Shown here in pieces: positions 22,332-30,995 of a stretch of DNA of 45,757 bases. Source of the stretch: Lachnospiraceae bacterium Zagget2. Lineage in GTDB: Bacteria; Bacillota; Clostridia; Lachnospirales; Lachnospiraceae. The stretch lies in NCBI GenBank assembly GCA_001941045.1, contig MSHD01000062.1:1-45757 (forward strand). The letters run 5' to 3'. The stretch's first letter is position 1, and each line of letters opens with the position of its first letter. A program made the translations under genes and the position numbers. The notes below the pieces were generated by a model, which searched no databases, was not told the origin of the DNA, and worked only from the letters and a program-made list of their open reading frames with translations.

Positions 22332-22480
22332 CAGGCGGGGCAAAGGAAATCCGCAAAGCAGCGATCCGCCTGTCCACGGCAACCCATACAGGGCTGGACT
22401 TTTACCTGAATATGCCGATCAGGGAATTTGTAGAGCTGAATAACGAGGTAGCGGAGGAATGGCGAAAGACAAAACATTAG
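21678..22480 (+). CDS. Tail assembly chaperone, -1 frameshift product (gpE+E'-like)
   Basis: A -1 slip on T TTT TTC (22319-22325), one codon before the zero-frame TAG, carries translation into a frame open to 22480. It adds FFRIAGGAKEIRKAAIR and more, ending AEEWRKTKH, about 50 residues. The extension shows the usual helical end (FYLNMPIREFVELNNEVAEEW), and the tape measure gene starts inside it, as in P2 T versus E'. Long and short forms together chaperone the tape measure protein and recruit tube subunits in known phages. Confidence 0.8.
22319..22325 (+). promoter_or_regulatory. Programmed -1 ribosomal frameshift site
   Basis: Slippery heptamer T TTT TTC in the zero frame (GAT TTT TTC GAA TAG). 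P2 uses a T-run at the same place in gene E. It sits one codon before the stop, and the -1 frame is open for about 50 codons beyond. Confidence 0.8.
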
Positions 22481-25400
22481 ACCTGACAATCAAAATCGCC
22501 GGGCAGGTAGACAAGAGCCTGCTGAATGCGATCGGCCAGACACAGAACAGCGTCAGCAGTCTGTCTAAAAATCTGAGCAAGATTGGCACAGCAGGTCTTG
22601 CCGCCATGGGAGCGCTTGCCACCGGGACGGTCGCCGCGATCGTGCAATGCACAAATGTGGCGGAAGAGTTTGAGTCCAATATGTCGGACGTCGTGAAGTA
22701 CGTGAGCGGGCTTGCGGATGCGACCGGAGAAATCAGCGACGCCATAGCGGAGAATGGAAAGAGCTATGCAGAAAACTACAGTGACGCGAAAAAAGCCATT
22801 CTCGATCTGAGTACGCAAATCCCCTACACCGCAGAGGAGCTGACAAAGCTTGCGGCTGCCGCCGGACAGTCCGGGTATTCGATGGAGGAACTGTTTTCCT
22901 ACGATTCAAACGGGAATGTACAGGGATTCCTGAAAGACGTCGCAGAGTGGGGCGTCGCCATGGATATTGACGCGGAGCAGGCCGGTGACTGGGCGGCGAA
23001 ATGGGAAGTCGCCTTTGGCATGACGCATGATGAAGTCATGGAGCTGGCCGACATCATCAACTACCTTGGCGCGAACAGCGCCACGACAGCGGCGGAGATC
23101 GCACAGGTTGTGAATGAGACTGTGAGCATGGGCGATATGGCGGGCGTGGACTCGAAGACCACAGTTGCCATCGCAGACGCCATGCTGGCGATGGGCGTCA
23201 GCGCGGACTCGGCAGGCACAAGCATCAAGAGGATGTATACGAACCTGTCAAAAGGCTACGCGGCTTCAAGCACAATCCAGACTGCGTTGGGAAAACTCGG
23301 AATGACGGCAGAGGGCGTCGCGGAGTCTATGCAGGTAGACGGCACGCAGACGCTCCTGGACATCCTGCAGGGTATCAAAGAGCTGCCGGAGAGCGAACAG
23401 CTCGCGACAGTATCCAGTCTCTTCGGCCAGTGTGCAGTAGAGGGAGGCGGCAAGCTCGTCGAAAATATCGAGGTACTGGAGTCCGCACTGGAGGCAGCAA
23501 ATGATTCCAGCCTGTACTCAGGCAGCATGGAGCGGGAGTTTATCATCAAATCCAGTACCGCGGAAAGCATCGACACCATGATGTCAAATTCCTGGTACGC
23601 CTTACAGGAGGAGATCGGCGAAGAGTTCCTGCCGGTCAAAAAACAGTTTTCTCTCATGATGATCGACGTCATCGACACTCTGAGAAACAACATGCCACAG
23701 CTGGAACAGATCGCGGAGTCTATGGCGACGATCCTTTCCGGAGGCGTGGAGAAACTGGGGCAGGCGCTTGAGGACGCTCTGCCATATATCCAGCAGGGGC
23801 TTGATTATGTGGCGAATAACGGGGACAAGGTGGCTTCCATCATCGGAGGGTTGGCCGCGGCGTTCGCGACAATGAAAGCTGCACCGCTCATTGAAACTGT
23901 ATTAGGCGGAGCGGGGAGTCTGCTGTTTGGAACATCGACCAGTTACGGGAAGAAAAAAGGTGGATTGATCAGCTCCTTGTTGGGGCTTGGAGGTTCTGCG
24001 TCTAAGACCGTGAGCGGAATTGGAAGCGGGATCAAGAATACCGCAACCGGAGTGGCAAGCTCAGCCTCCGGATACGCCGGAAGCATCCTGAGTTCTATCG
24101 GGAACATTGGGAACACGAAGATAGGCGGCATGATCGGAAGCGGTCTATCAAAGGCGGGGAGCTTTGTCACAGGCGGCCTGTCCACCATTGGCTCAGGACT
24201 CGCAGGAGTCGGGAGCAAGATTGCAGGGGGCGCGGGCAACCTCGTTTCGCTCGTGGCGTCATCGAGTCCAGGGCAGGCAGCGAGTAGCGTTCTGAGTGGG
24301 ATAGGCGGCGCAGCGAGCACCGCGGGAAGTTTTCTTGGGAGCATCCTGAACGTAGGTACTACGGTATTAAGTCCGGTTACTTCCATGTTCGGCGGCATCC
24401 TGTCGACCGCGCTTCCGATTGTGGGAGTTATAGGCAGTATCATCGCGGTACTTGGAATCCTGTATGACAATGTGGATGGTCTTCAGGGTATATTCGTAAA
24501 AGTTTTCGGAAGTGAAGGATTCGAGATATTTGAAACCTTTAAAAACAAATTAACGAGCAGTGTAGATTTTATTGAAGGCCTGTTTAATGGTGGATTGTCC
24601 ACTGCCCTTCTGGGCTTTCGCCAGAAAATTGTGGGAGGGTACGATGATACCGGAGAAAAGGTCAACGGTATTTTTGGAACGCTGTTTAATACGGATCTTG
24701 TAGCAGGAGCATACGACGGTATTGTATCTGTGTTGCAGTCAATATTGGGTGTCATCGGGCAGGTTGTATCTTTTGCACGGAATTACATCCAGCCGATCAT
24801 CGAGGAGATTTTCAGCTACATCACAGGCACGGTGATGCCGATCATTTTGCAGGTGGTTTCGGCTGCGGCACCGATCGTAAGCCAGATTATTACAAATATC
24901 GGGACAGCGGTTATGACGGTCGCGCAGATTATCGCGACGGCAATCCAGGCAGCTTTGCCAGTCATCGAGGGAATCATCACGACGGTGCTGAGTATCGCAA
25001 GCGTGGTCGTACCGGCTGCACTCGCCGGATTCAATGCTTTGTGGGAGGGGCTGAGCAGCATTATCCAGTCTATCCAACAGATTTTCAATGGCGTCATTGA
25101 ATTTATAACCGGTGTTTTCACCGGGGACTGGGAGACGGCCTGGACGGGAGTCAAGGATATATTTGGAGGCATTTTCGATACGCTGGCAGAGTTGATCAAG
25201 ACACCGATCAATGCTGTGATCGCGATCATCAATGGAGCGATAGAAAATATCAATGCGCTTGGGATTACCATTCCTGACTGGGTGCCGAAGCTCGGAGGTA
25301 AGACATTTTCTCTGGACATTCCGGAGATTCCTCAGCTGGCGAAAGGCGGCTTCACGAACGGTCCCAGCATCGCAGGTGAAGCGGGAACAGAAGCAGTCAT

Positions 25401-25680
25401 CAGCTTTGCAAGCGGCGTCCGGTCCCAAAATATCGACACCTGGGCGCAGGCTGGCCGTATGCTTGGCCTGGACAGCCTTTACAGCTCAGAGGCAAAGCTT
25501 GATGACATCGACACAGACAGTTCTTCTTATGGGAGCATTACCTTCGCGCCGCAGATCACGATTCAGGGGAATGCGGACGAGAGCACTGTAGACCAGATGG
25601 TGACGCAGATGAAGGAAATGTTTGAGCAGATGATGGAGCAGTACACACGCCAGAGAGGACGTGTAGCACTGAGTAGATAG
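22459..25680 (+). CDS. Tape measure protein (P2 gpT / TP901 type)
   Basis: ATG at 22459 lies inside the frameshifted chaperone extension, with AGCGGAGGA upstream; 1073 aa. The N-terminal third has the TP901-type signature ('AAAGQSGYSMEELFSY' and 'GVSADSAGTSIKRMYTNLS'). The centre is Gly/Ser/Ala-rich with long hydrophobic helices (about residues 470-900), and the C-terminus has 'QLAKGGFTNGPSIAGEAG', typical of tape measure ends. It spans the tail lumen and sets tail length. By the usual rule of about 0.15 nm per residue, the tail would be near 160 nm. Confidence 0.9.
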   Translation: MAKDKTLDLTIKIAGQVDKSLLNAIGQTQNSVSSLSKNLSKIGTAGLAAMGALATGTVAAIVQCTNVAEEFESNMSDVVKYVSGLADATGEISDAIAENGKSYAENYSDAKKAILDLSTQIPYTAEELTKLAAAAGQSGYSMEELFSYDSNGNVQGFLKDVAEWGVAMDIDAEQAGDWAAKWEVAFGMTHDEVMELADIINYLGANSATTAAEIAQVVNETVSMGDMAGVDSKTTVAIADAMLAMGVSADSAGTSIKRMYTNLSKGYAASSTIQTALGKLGMTAEGVAESMQVDGTQTLLDILQGIKELPESEQLATVSSLFGQCAVEGGGKLVENIEVLESALEAANDSSLYSGSMEREFIIKSSTAESIDTMMSNSWYALQEEIGEEFLPVKKQFSLMMIDVIDTLRNNMPQLEQIAESMATILSGGVEKLGQALEDALPYIQQGLDYVANNGDKVASIIGGLAAAFATMKAAPLIETVLGGAGSLLFGTSTSYGKKKGGLISSLLGLGGSASKTVSGIGSGIKNTATGVASSASGYAGSILSSIGNIGNTKIGGMIGSGLSKAGSFVTGGLSTIGSGLAGVGSKIAGGAGNLVSLVASSSPGQAASSVLSGIGGAASTAGSFLGSILNVGTTVLSPVTSMFGGILSTALPIVGVIGSIIAVLGILYDNVDGLQGIFVKVFGSEGFEIFETFKNKLTSSVDFIEGLFNGGLSTALLGFRQKIVGGYDDTGEKVNGIFGTLFNTDLVAGAYDGIVSVLQSILGVIGQVVSFARNYIQPIIEEIFSYITGTVMPIILQVVSAAAPIVSQIITNIGTAVMTVAQIIATAIQAALPVIEGIITTVLSIASVVVPAALAGFNALWEGLSSIIQSIQQIFNGVIEFITGVFTGDWETAWTGVKDIFGGIFDTLAELIKTPINAVIAIINGAIENINALGITIPDWVPKLGGKTFSLDIPEIPQLAKGGFTNGPSIAGEAGTEAVISFASGVRSQNIDTWAQAGRMLGLDSLYSSEAKLDDIDTDSSSYGSITFAPQITIQGNADESTVDQMVTQMKEMFEQMMEQYTRQRGRVALSR

Positions 25681-25691
25681 GAGCGGCAGCA

Positions 25692-25895
25692 GTGAGCACT
25701 TACACAACGGTCCAGGGCGACACCTGGGACAGTATCGCATATAAGGCATATGGAGCAGGACACGAATCGCAGGCAGGGACGCTGATGCAAAATAACTGGG
25801 ATCTCCTGGATTATTTTGTGTTCCCCGCCGGGATCGTGGTGCAGATTCCGGAGCTTGACACTGACACTTCGGATCTGCCGCCGTGGAGACAGTGA
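25692..25895 (+). CDS. Tail protein X (P2 gpX-like, LysM-type)
   Basis: GTG at 25692 with GGAGCGG upstream; 67 aa, the same size as P2 gpX. The 'YTTVQGDTWDSIAYKAYG' opening is the LysM-like pattern of this family, and 'FPAGIVVQIPEL' closes the fold. gpX-type proteins are baseplate hub components. The next gene starts two bases after its stop. Confidence 0.88.
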   Translation: MSTYTTVQGDTWDSIAYKAYGAGHESQAGTLMQNNWDLLDYFVFPAGIVVQIPELDTDTSDLPPWRQ

Positions 25896-25896
25896 C

Positions 25897-27195
25897 ATGG
25901 GAACATCGAACACGAGGTATGTAAAGCCGAAGATCACCTATACGGAATGGACGGGAAGCGAAGTAAACTTCGTGAACATCAGCGGGCAGGTGCGGGAATA
26001 TATCAAGTCCATCTCTTACACAGACGCCGCAGAGGGTGACTGTGACGAGATCAGCATGGAGCTGGAGGACAGGGATAGAAAGTGGATCGGGAGCTGGAAA
26101 CCAGGCGAATATAACCGGATGGCGGTTTACCTCAACACCTACAACTGGATGTCGGAGGGAGACAATTATTCCTACTGGTGCGGGAACTTCCTGATCGACA
26201 ATTTGTCCGTATCCGGTCCGCCGAACAGCATGACAGTCGGCGGGCTGGCAGTACCGCAGGATAACAACTTCCGCACGCGCACCGTCACCAAGACATGGGC
26301 AGCGACGACACTCCAGACCATAGCGGAGGACATCGCAGCCGCGGCAGGGGAGCCGCTGATCTTTGACGCCGATGACATTCAGATCGAATCCATCGAGCAG
26401 AGCGGACAGACGGACTGCGCATTCCTGAAATCCCTGTGCGAATCTTACGGATACGCATTAAAAGTACACTCGGAGAAGCTGGTCATTTATGACGTGGAGG
26501 CATACGAGGCCAAGGGCGCAGTAAAGACGCTGCACTTCAACAGCAGCAATAAGAACGTCGTCAGCTACAGCATTGACGACTCCATCTATGGAGCGTACAC
26601 GGGAGCCAATTTCAGTTTCACGGACCCGAACACCGAGGAGGATTATAACGTCACGGTCGGAGAGGACGGGCGCATGCTCGAAGTAAATGTGACGGCGGAC
26701 AATCTGGCAGATGCGGAGAAAAAGGCAATCGCGTCCCTGAACCTGTCTAATCGAAGTACAACGACGATGCGGGTGACTATGATAGCCGCGCCGGGGCTTT
26801 CTTCGACATCCTGTGTCCGTGTGAGCGGACTGGGGAGCTACGACGGGAAATACTTTGTAGATAAGGTTGCGCATAAGACTTCCGGAAGCGGGGAGTACAC
26901 GATGACCCTGACGCTGCACAAGGTACGGAGCTGGATCAGAACCGTTTCCCTGCAGGCAGTCAAGGCCGCGGCGGAGGAAGCATCGAGCAGCATCCAGTAT
27001 ACGGTGGTATCCGGAGATACCCTTTGGGCGCTTGCAAAGACCTACCTCGGAGCCGGTACGCAGTATGTCCAGATATATAACGACAACAAGGAAACGATAG
27101 AGTCCGAGGCGAAATCGCACGGGAAATCCAGCTCGGAAAATGGACACTGGATTTATCCGGGGACGGTTTTGACGATTAACAATGTGGTGAACTGA
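25897..27195 (+). CDS. Baseplate hub protein D-like with C-terminal LysM
   Basis: The start is ATG 25897 (MGTSNTRYVKPK), two bases after the preceding stop; an upstream extension of the frame lacks a binding site. 432 aa. The body resembles P2 gpD and other gp27-like hubs ('WCGNFLIDNLSVSGPPN', 'FLKSLCESYGYALKVH'). The last 65 residues are a LysM module ('YTVVSGDTLWALAKTYLG ... YPGTVLTI'), which would bind peptidoglycan or a neighbouring hub subunit. The stop overlaps the V gene start. Confidence 0.85.
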   Translation: MGTSNTRYVKPKITYTEWTGSEVNFVNISGQVREYIKSISYTDAAEGDCDEISMELEDRDRKWIGSWKPGEYNRMAVYLNTYNWMSEGDNYSYWCGNFLIDNLSVSGPPNSMTVGGLAVPQDNNFRTRTVTKTWAATTLQTIAEDIAAAAGEPLIFDADDIQIESIEQSGQTDCAFLKSLCESYGYALKVHSEKLVIYDVEAYEAKGAVKTLHFNSSNKNVVSYSIDDSIYGAYTGANFSFTDPNTEEDYNVTVGEDGRMLEVNVTADNLADAEKKAIASLNLSNRSTTTMRVTMIAAPGLSSTSCVRVSGLGSYDGKYFVDKVAHKTSGSGEYTMTLTLHKVRSWIRTVSLQAVKAAAEEASSSIQYTVVSGDTLWALAKTYLGAGTQYVQIYNDNKETIESEAKSHGKSSSENGHWIYPGTVLTINNVVN

Positions 27196-27917
27196 TGGCA
27201 GATACAGGGATCAGGGTAGGGAAAGTAAGCTCTGTGAATTACCAGACCGGTATGGCACAGATCGTATATACAGACAAAGGGCAGGCCGTGACGGCAGAGA
27301 TGCCGCTTTTGAACTATAACGACGAGTACAATATGCCGACGGTCGGCTCCCAGGTGGCGGTTGCGCACTTGGAAAATGGTTCCTCCCGCGGTGTTATCCT
27401 TGGGAATGTGTGGGATAAAAAGAACACGCCAGCGGAGAGTGGCTCGGGACTTTACCGAAAGGATTTCTCGAAAACGACAGGAGCGGCATATGCACGGTAT
27501 TCCGATGAATCCGGGGAGTATATCATCCATGCACCGGCAGCGACCCTGAACGGGCTGAACAGTGCGAAAGTAACAGGCGCGGTCGTGGAACTGTCTGCAA
27601 GCGGGAGCGTGGCCGTGGTGACGCCGCTCTTTTCCCTTGACGCCCCAGCGGTCAAGATCACAGGAGGCGAAGACGGGAAAGCAGAGATTACCAACGAAGC
27701 GGATATTACTTTTACATCTTCGGAAAAAGGGATTGAAGCAGAGATCAAGAGCATTCTCACAAAGGTACTGGAAGGTTTCAGCCTGGAAGTGACGGAAGCG
27801 CTGTCTGTCAAAACAGATGAGGATCTGGAACTGGAGGATGCAAGCTTTAAGACAACGCTTTCAAAGATACTGAAACGGCTGGAAGCGCTTGATGGGGACA
27901 GCAGCGCAAGGAAGTAG
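27195..27917 (+). CDS. Baseplate assembly protein V (central spike)
   Basis: ATG at 27195 overlaps the hub stop; 240 aa. The N-terminal OB-like domain has 'GKVSSVNYQTGMAQIVY' and 'VGSQVAVAHLENGSSRGVILG', the hallmark of P2 gpV family spikes. The C-terminal half is beta-rich and repetitive ('VTGAVVELSASGSVAVV'), consistent with the triple-stranded needle. It punctures the envelope or anchors the hub. Confidence 0.88.
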   Translation: MADTGIRVGKVSSVNYQTGMAQIVYTDKGQAVTAEMPLLNYNDEYNMPTVGSQVAVAHLENGSSRGVILGNVWDKKNTPAESGSGLYRKDFSKTTGAAYARYSDESGEYIIHAPAATLNGLNSAKVTGAVVELSASGSVAVVTPLFSLDAPAVKITGGEDGKAEITNEADITFTSSEKGIEAEIKSILTKVLEGFSLEVTEALSVKTDEDLELEDASFKTTLSKILKRLEALDGDSSARK

Positions 27918-27925
27918 GTGAGGGC

Positions 27926-28324
27926 ATGGCGCAGGTCGGAAATTTCGGGAAAAGCATCGTATTCAAGGTGAGTGACAGTTATGTGTTCACGCCGAACAAC
28001 TTTACAAAAAAAGTGAGTGGAAAGTGGAACACGCACGACATCATGCTCAAGAAACCCAAGCCGGAGTTCAACGGTGCGGATCAGGGGGAGATCACCTACA
28101 AGATCATTCTGGACGCCGTCCTGGGCGTCCGCCCGCGCACCGTCCTTGAGACGCTGGAAAACATGGTCGAAAAAGGTACGGCGGACATACTGGTTATCGG
28201 CGGGCGACAGGTCGGAAAGAATGAGTGGGTGATCACCAGCATGTCGGAAACATGGGATGTCGTATACAACGGCGGCGAACTCGTTCAGGCAACATGCTCG
28301 ATCACCATGAAAGAATACACGTAG
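27926..28324 (+). CDS. Tail protein U-like (P2 gpU)
   Basis: ATG at 27926; 132 aa. It contains 'WNTHDIMLKKPKPEFNGADQGEI' in the first half and 'LGVRPRTVLETLENMV' and 'WVITSMSETWDVVYNGGEL' later, the pattern of the Phage_P2_GpU family. Tail protein in the baseplate/hub zone; precise role unknown. In P2 the U gene is next to T and D; here it follows V. Confidence 0.85.
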   Translation: MAQVGNFGKSIVFKVSDSYVFTPNNFTKKVSGKWNTHDIMLKKPKPEFNGADQGEITYKIILDAVLGVRPRTVLETLENMVEKGTADILVIGGRQVGKNEWVITSMSETWDVVYNGGELVQATCSITMKEYT

Positions 28325-28337
28325 CAGGAGGTAGACC

Positions 28338-28661
28338 ATGGCATATATAGAAGCGGCAAAGCTTTCTTTCGAGTATCTGGACGAGGAGAGCGTAAAGGAA
28401 ATACGCAGGAACCTGGAAACGCTGCTGTCCACGGCAGAGGGGACGCAGCCGATGGACCGCGAGTTTGGACTGGACTGCTCTTTCCTGGATTATCCTGTCA
28501 GCACGGCAGCCAATATGTATGCACTGGAAGTGATCAAGAAGGTAAAAAAGTACGTTCCGCAGGTGGGCGTTAAGGATGTGACCTATGAATATGCGGACGG
28601 AACCATCTACCCGACGATTACCTTTGGCGCGCCGGATGAAGAGGAGGATGATGAAGAGTGA
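28338..28661 (+). CDS. Baseplate wedge protein W (gp25-like)
   Basis: ATG at 28338 with CAGGAGGTAG upstream; 107 aa. 'IRRNLETLLSTAEGTQPMDREFG' matches the GPW_gp25 core, including the EGT...P...FG stretch shared with T4 gp25 and P2 gpW. It starts sheath polymerisation at the baseplate. The acidic tail (EEEDDEE) overlaps the start of J. Confidence 0.88.
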   Translation: MAYIEAAKLSFEYLDEESVKEIRRNLETLLSTAEGTQPMDREFGLDCSFLDYPVSTAANMYALEVIKKVKKYVPQVGVKDVTYEYADGTIYPTITFGAPDEEEDDEE

Positions 28662-29806
28662 GCACAATAGACGACATCAACAACTATCCGGACATTTCGT
28701 TTATTGATGATCTGACGCTGGATCAGCTGATGGGGGAAATGGTGAACGACTTCACGACGAAGTATGAGGAGCTTACCGGAGAATCCATTTCCCTGGGGAA
28801 AGCGGACCCGAATCGCCTGATCCTGCAAGCCGCCGCGCTGCAGATCTATCAAGGATTTGTCAACATCGACAAGGCCGGAAAGATGAATTTCCTGAAATAC
28901 GCGACGGGCGACTACCTGGAAAATCTGTGTGCCCTGAAGGGTATCACGCGCTCGGAAGGGAGTTATGCAGTCACGACATTACGTTTTACGCTCTCGGCGG
29001 CGCAGACATCTGTCATCACAATCCCGGCCGGAACCAGGGCTACGGATGGGAATGAAAATTACTTTTATACAACTGAGGTAGCGGAGGTTCCGGCCGGCGA
29101 ACTTTATGTAGATGTATCGGCACAGAGCGTGTCAGTAGGGGAAGAAGCCAACGACATTGAGATCGGTGAGATCGGCACGCTGGTGGATTATGTGGCTTAT
29201 GTGGCATCCGTGTCCAATATTACAAAGACACAGGGCGGCACGGGAGAGGAGGATGACAATTCCCTGAAAGAGCGTTTTTATCTGGCTCCGGCCAGTTACA
29301 GTGTGGCAGGGTCGGAGGCAGCCTATGAATATTGGACAAAGACCTGCAACGCCAGCATCTCAGATGTCAAGGTGGTCTCCCCGGATCCATGCGTGGTGCA
29401 GGTATATATCCTGGTGGACGGGGAACTGCCAGAAGATACGATCCTTGAAGAAGTGGAGGATTTCCTGGCAGATGAAAATATCCGTCCGCTGACAGATCAG
29501 GTCAGCGTACATGAGCCAGAAGTCGTAGAGTTTAACATAGGACTGACTTACTATGTTGCATCGAGTAACACCTCGAATGTTGTGACCATTCAGACCGCGG
29601 TTGCTCAGGAAATCGAAAATTATATTACATGGCAAACTGGAAAAATTGGAAGGGATATAAATCCGAATACGCTGGTGCAGTATATTATGGCAGCCGGAGC
29701 GAAACGTGTAGAGATCAGTGAGCCGGTTTTTACTGTGGTTGGAGAAACAGCGGTGGCACAGTTATCCACGCAGGCTGTAACCTATGGAGGGCTGGAAGAT
29801 GACTGA
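28658..29806 (+). CDS. Baseplate protein J
   Basis: GTG at 28658 overlaps the W gene end; 382 aa. 'QIYQGFVNIDKAGKMNFLKYATGDYLENL' (in parts) and 'PAGTRATDGNENYFYTT' are characteristic of the baseplate J family (T4 gp6/P2 gpJ). It forms the wedge ring around the hub. The 3' end overlaps the I gene by eight bases. Confidence 0.9.
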   Translation: MSTIDDINNYPDISFIDDLTLDQLMGEMVNDFTTKYEELTGESISLGKADPNRLILQAAALQIYQGFVNIDKAGKMNFLKYATGDYLENLCALKGITRSEGSYAVTTLRFTLSAAQTSVITIPAGTRATDGNENYFYTTEVAEVPAGELYVDVSAQSVSVGEEANDIEIGEIGTLVDYVAYVASVSNITKTQGGTGEEDDNSLKERFYLAPASYSVAGSEAAYEYWTKTCNASISDVKVVSPDPCVVQVYILVDGELPEDTILEEVEDFLADENIRPLTDQVSVHEPEVVEFNIGLTYYVASSNTSNVVTIQTAVAQEIENYITWQTGKIGRDINPNTLVQYIMAAGAKRVEISEPVFTVVGETAVAQLSTQAVTYGGLEDD

Positions 29807-30371
29807 GTATTATGACAGCAGCCTGGAAGAAATCCTTCCACCTTTTTTCCGGAAGTCACCGGAGGTGCAGTCCATCAGTTATGCGCTCCGGCAGCAGATC
29901 CGGAAGCTGTACCTTTATATGGGGAGGGTGCAGGTTTACACGGCGATTGATGATCTGGAAGATGAAATGCTGGATCTGCTCGCGTTGGAGCTGGGGAGCC
30001 AGTATTATTCTGAGGATATGGACTCGGACGCCAAAAAGGGAGTCATCAGGAATACACTTTTGTGGTATATGAAAGCGGGGACTGTGACAGCCGTGCAGGA
30101 ACTGATTGACACGGTCTTCGGAAGCGGGAAGGTGATCGAAAACTATACGATCAAAGGCGGCGAGGCGGGAACATTCCTGATCACGATCACGGGGGACGCG
30201 ACGGAAGAAGCGATGGAGGAAGCAAGAACCCGGATCCGGAATGTAAAGAATGTCCGCTCGCATTTCGCCGGATTCTGCCTGATCCGGAGCCTTTCCGGGA
30301 CGGCGGTTTCCGGAGGGCGCATATTCAGCCACGTGACAACCAGCATGAAGATAAGGGAGGACGGGCAGTAA
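29799..30371 (+). CDS. Tail protein I (P2 gpI-like)
   Basis: The start chosen is ATG 29799 (MTEYYDSS), with GGAGGGC upstream and overlap with J; 190 aa. 'LPPFFRKSPEVQSISYALRQ' and 'DSDAKKGVIRNTLLWYMKAGT' match the Tail_P2_I family, where the second motif is the 'R..LI..s...hr.kGT' element. It links the wedge to the tail fibres. Confidence 0.85.
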   Translation: MTEYYDSSLEEILPPFFRKSPEVQSISYALRQQIRKLYLYMGRVQVYTAIDDLEDEMLDLLALELGSQYYSEDMDSDAKKGVIRNTLLWYMKAGTVTAVQELIDTVFGSGKVIENYTIKGGEAGTFLITITGDATEEAMEEARTRIRNVKNVRSHFAGFCLIRSLSGTAVSGGRIFSHVTTSMKIREDGQ

Positions 30372-30995
30372 ATGGCAGCAGTGTATAAATCCGTATTGAC
30401 GCAGAAGGGCCTGAACCTGATCGCAAAAGCAGAGGCGGGAGATACCGGGATAAAATTTACGCGACTTGTGACCGGGGACGGGGAGTATGACGGCACAGAA
30501 GATCTGACGGAATTTACGGAGATGAAATCAGTAAAGCAGGAAACTGCATTTACCGGGAAGGAATATGTCGAGGACGCGACCGTGGTCCTGACGGCAATCG
30601 TAACGAATCTGGATCTGGAGGAAGGGTATTATATCCGGGAGATCGGAATTTTTGCAGAGGATCCTGACGAAGGAGAAATTCTGTACTCCATATCACGTCC
30701 TGTAGGTGATATTTATGACTATCTGCCGGACAGCAGCAATGGGCAGGTATCCATCCAGCTTGAGGCAGACACAGGGATTTCAGGGTCGGATTCAGTCACG
30801 GTCAACATGAAGGGCGCGCTTGCACTCCAGGCAGATCTGGAAGAGGTGCAGGAAGAGGTGAATGAAATTCTGGCGGGGATGCTTTCGGTCAGTTATGATG
30901 AAGAGAAAAAAGCGCTGGTTTTCTCTATAGGGGATCTTGAGTCGTTAAAGAGTACGCTGGCCTCGCTGACCGACATTGACGAGGAGGCGGAGTGA
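30372..30995 (+). CDS. Tail fibre N-terminal (DUF3751-like) protein, 207 aa
   Basis: ATG at 30372 with GGGAGGACG upstream. 'YKSVLTQKGLNLIAKAEAG' and 'KFTRLVTGDG' near the start, then 'EEGYYIREIGIFAEDP', are the conserved features of phage tail-collar/fibre attachment domains (DUF3751/P2 gpH N-terminus). The C-terminus is a coiled coil ('LEEVQEEVNEIL') followed by a short acidic tail. With no receptor-binding part of its own, it probably acts as an adaptor for the following fibre-like proteins. Confidence 0.8.
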   Translation: MAAVYKSVLTQKGLNLIAKAEAGDTGIKFTRLVTGDGEYDGTEDLTEFTEMKSVKQETAFTGKEYVEDATVVLTAIVTNLDLEEGYYIREIGIFAEDPDEGEILYSISRPVGDIYDYLPDSSNGQVSIQLEADTGISGSDSVTVNMKGALALQADLEEVQEEVNEILAGMLSVSYDEEKKALVFSIGDLESLKSTLASLTDIDEEAE

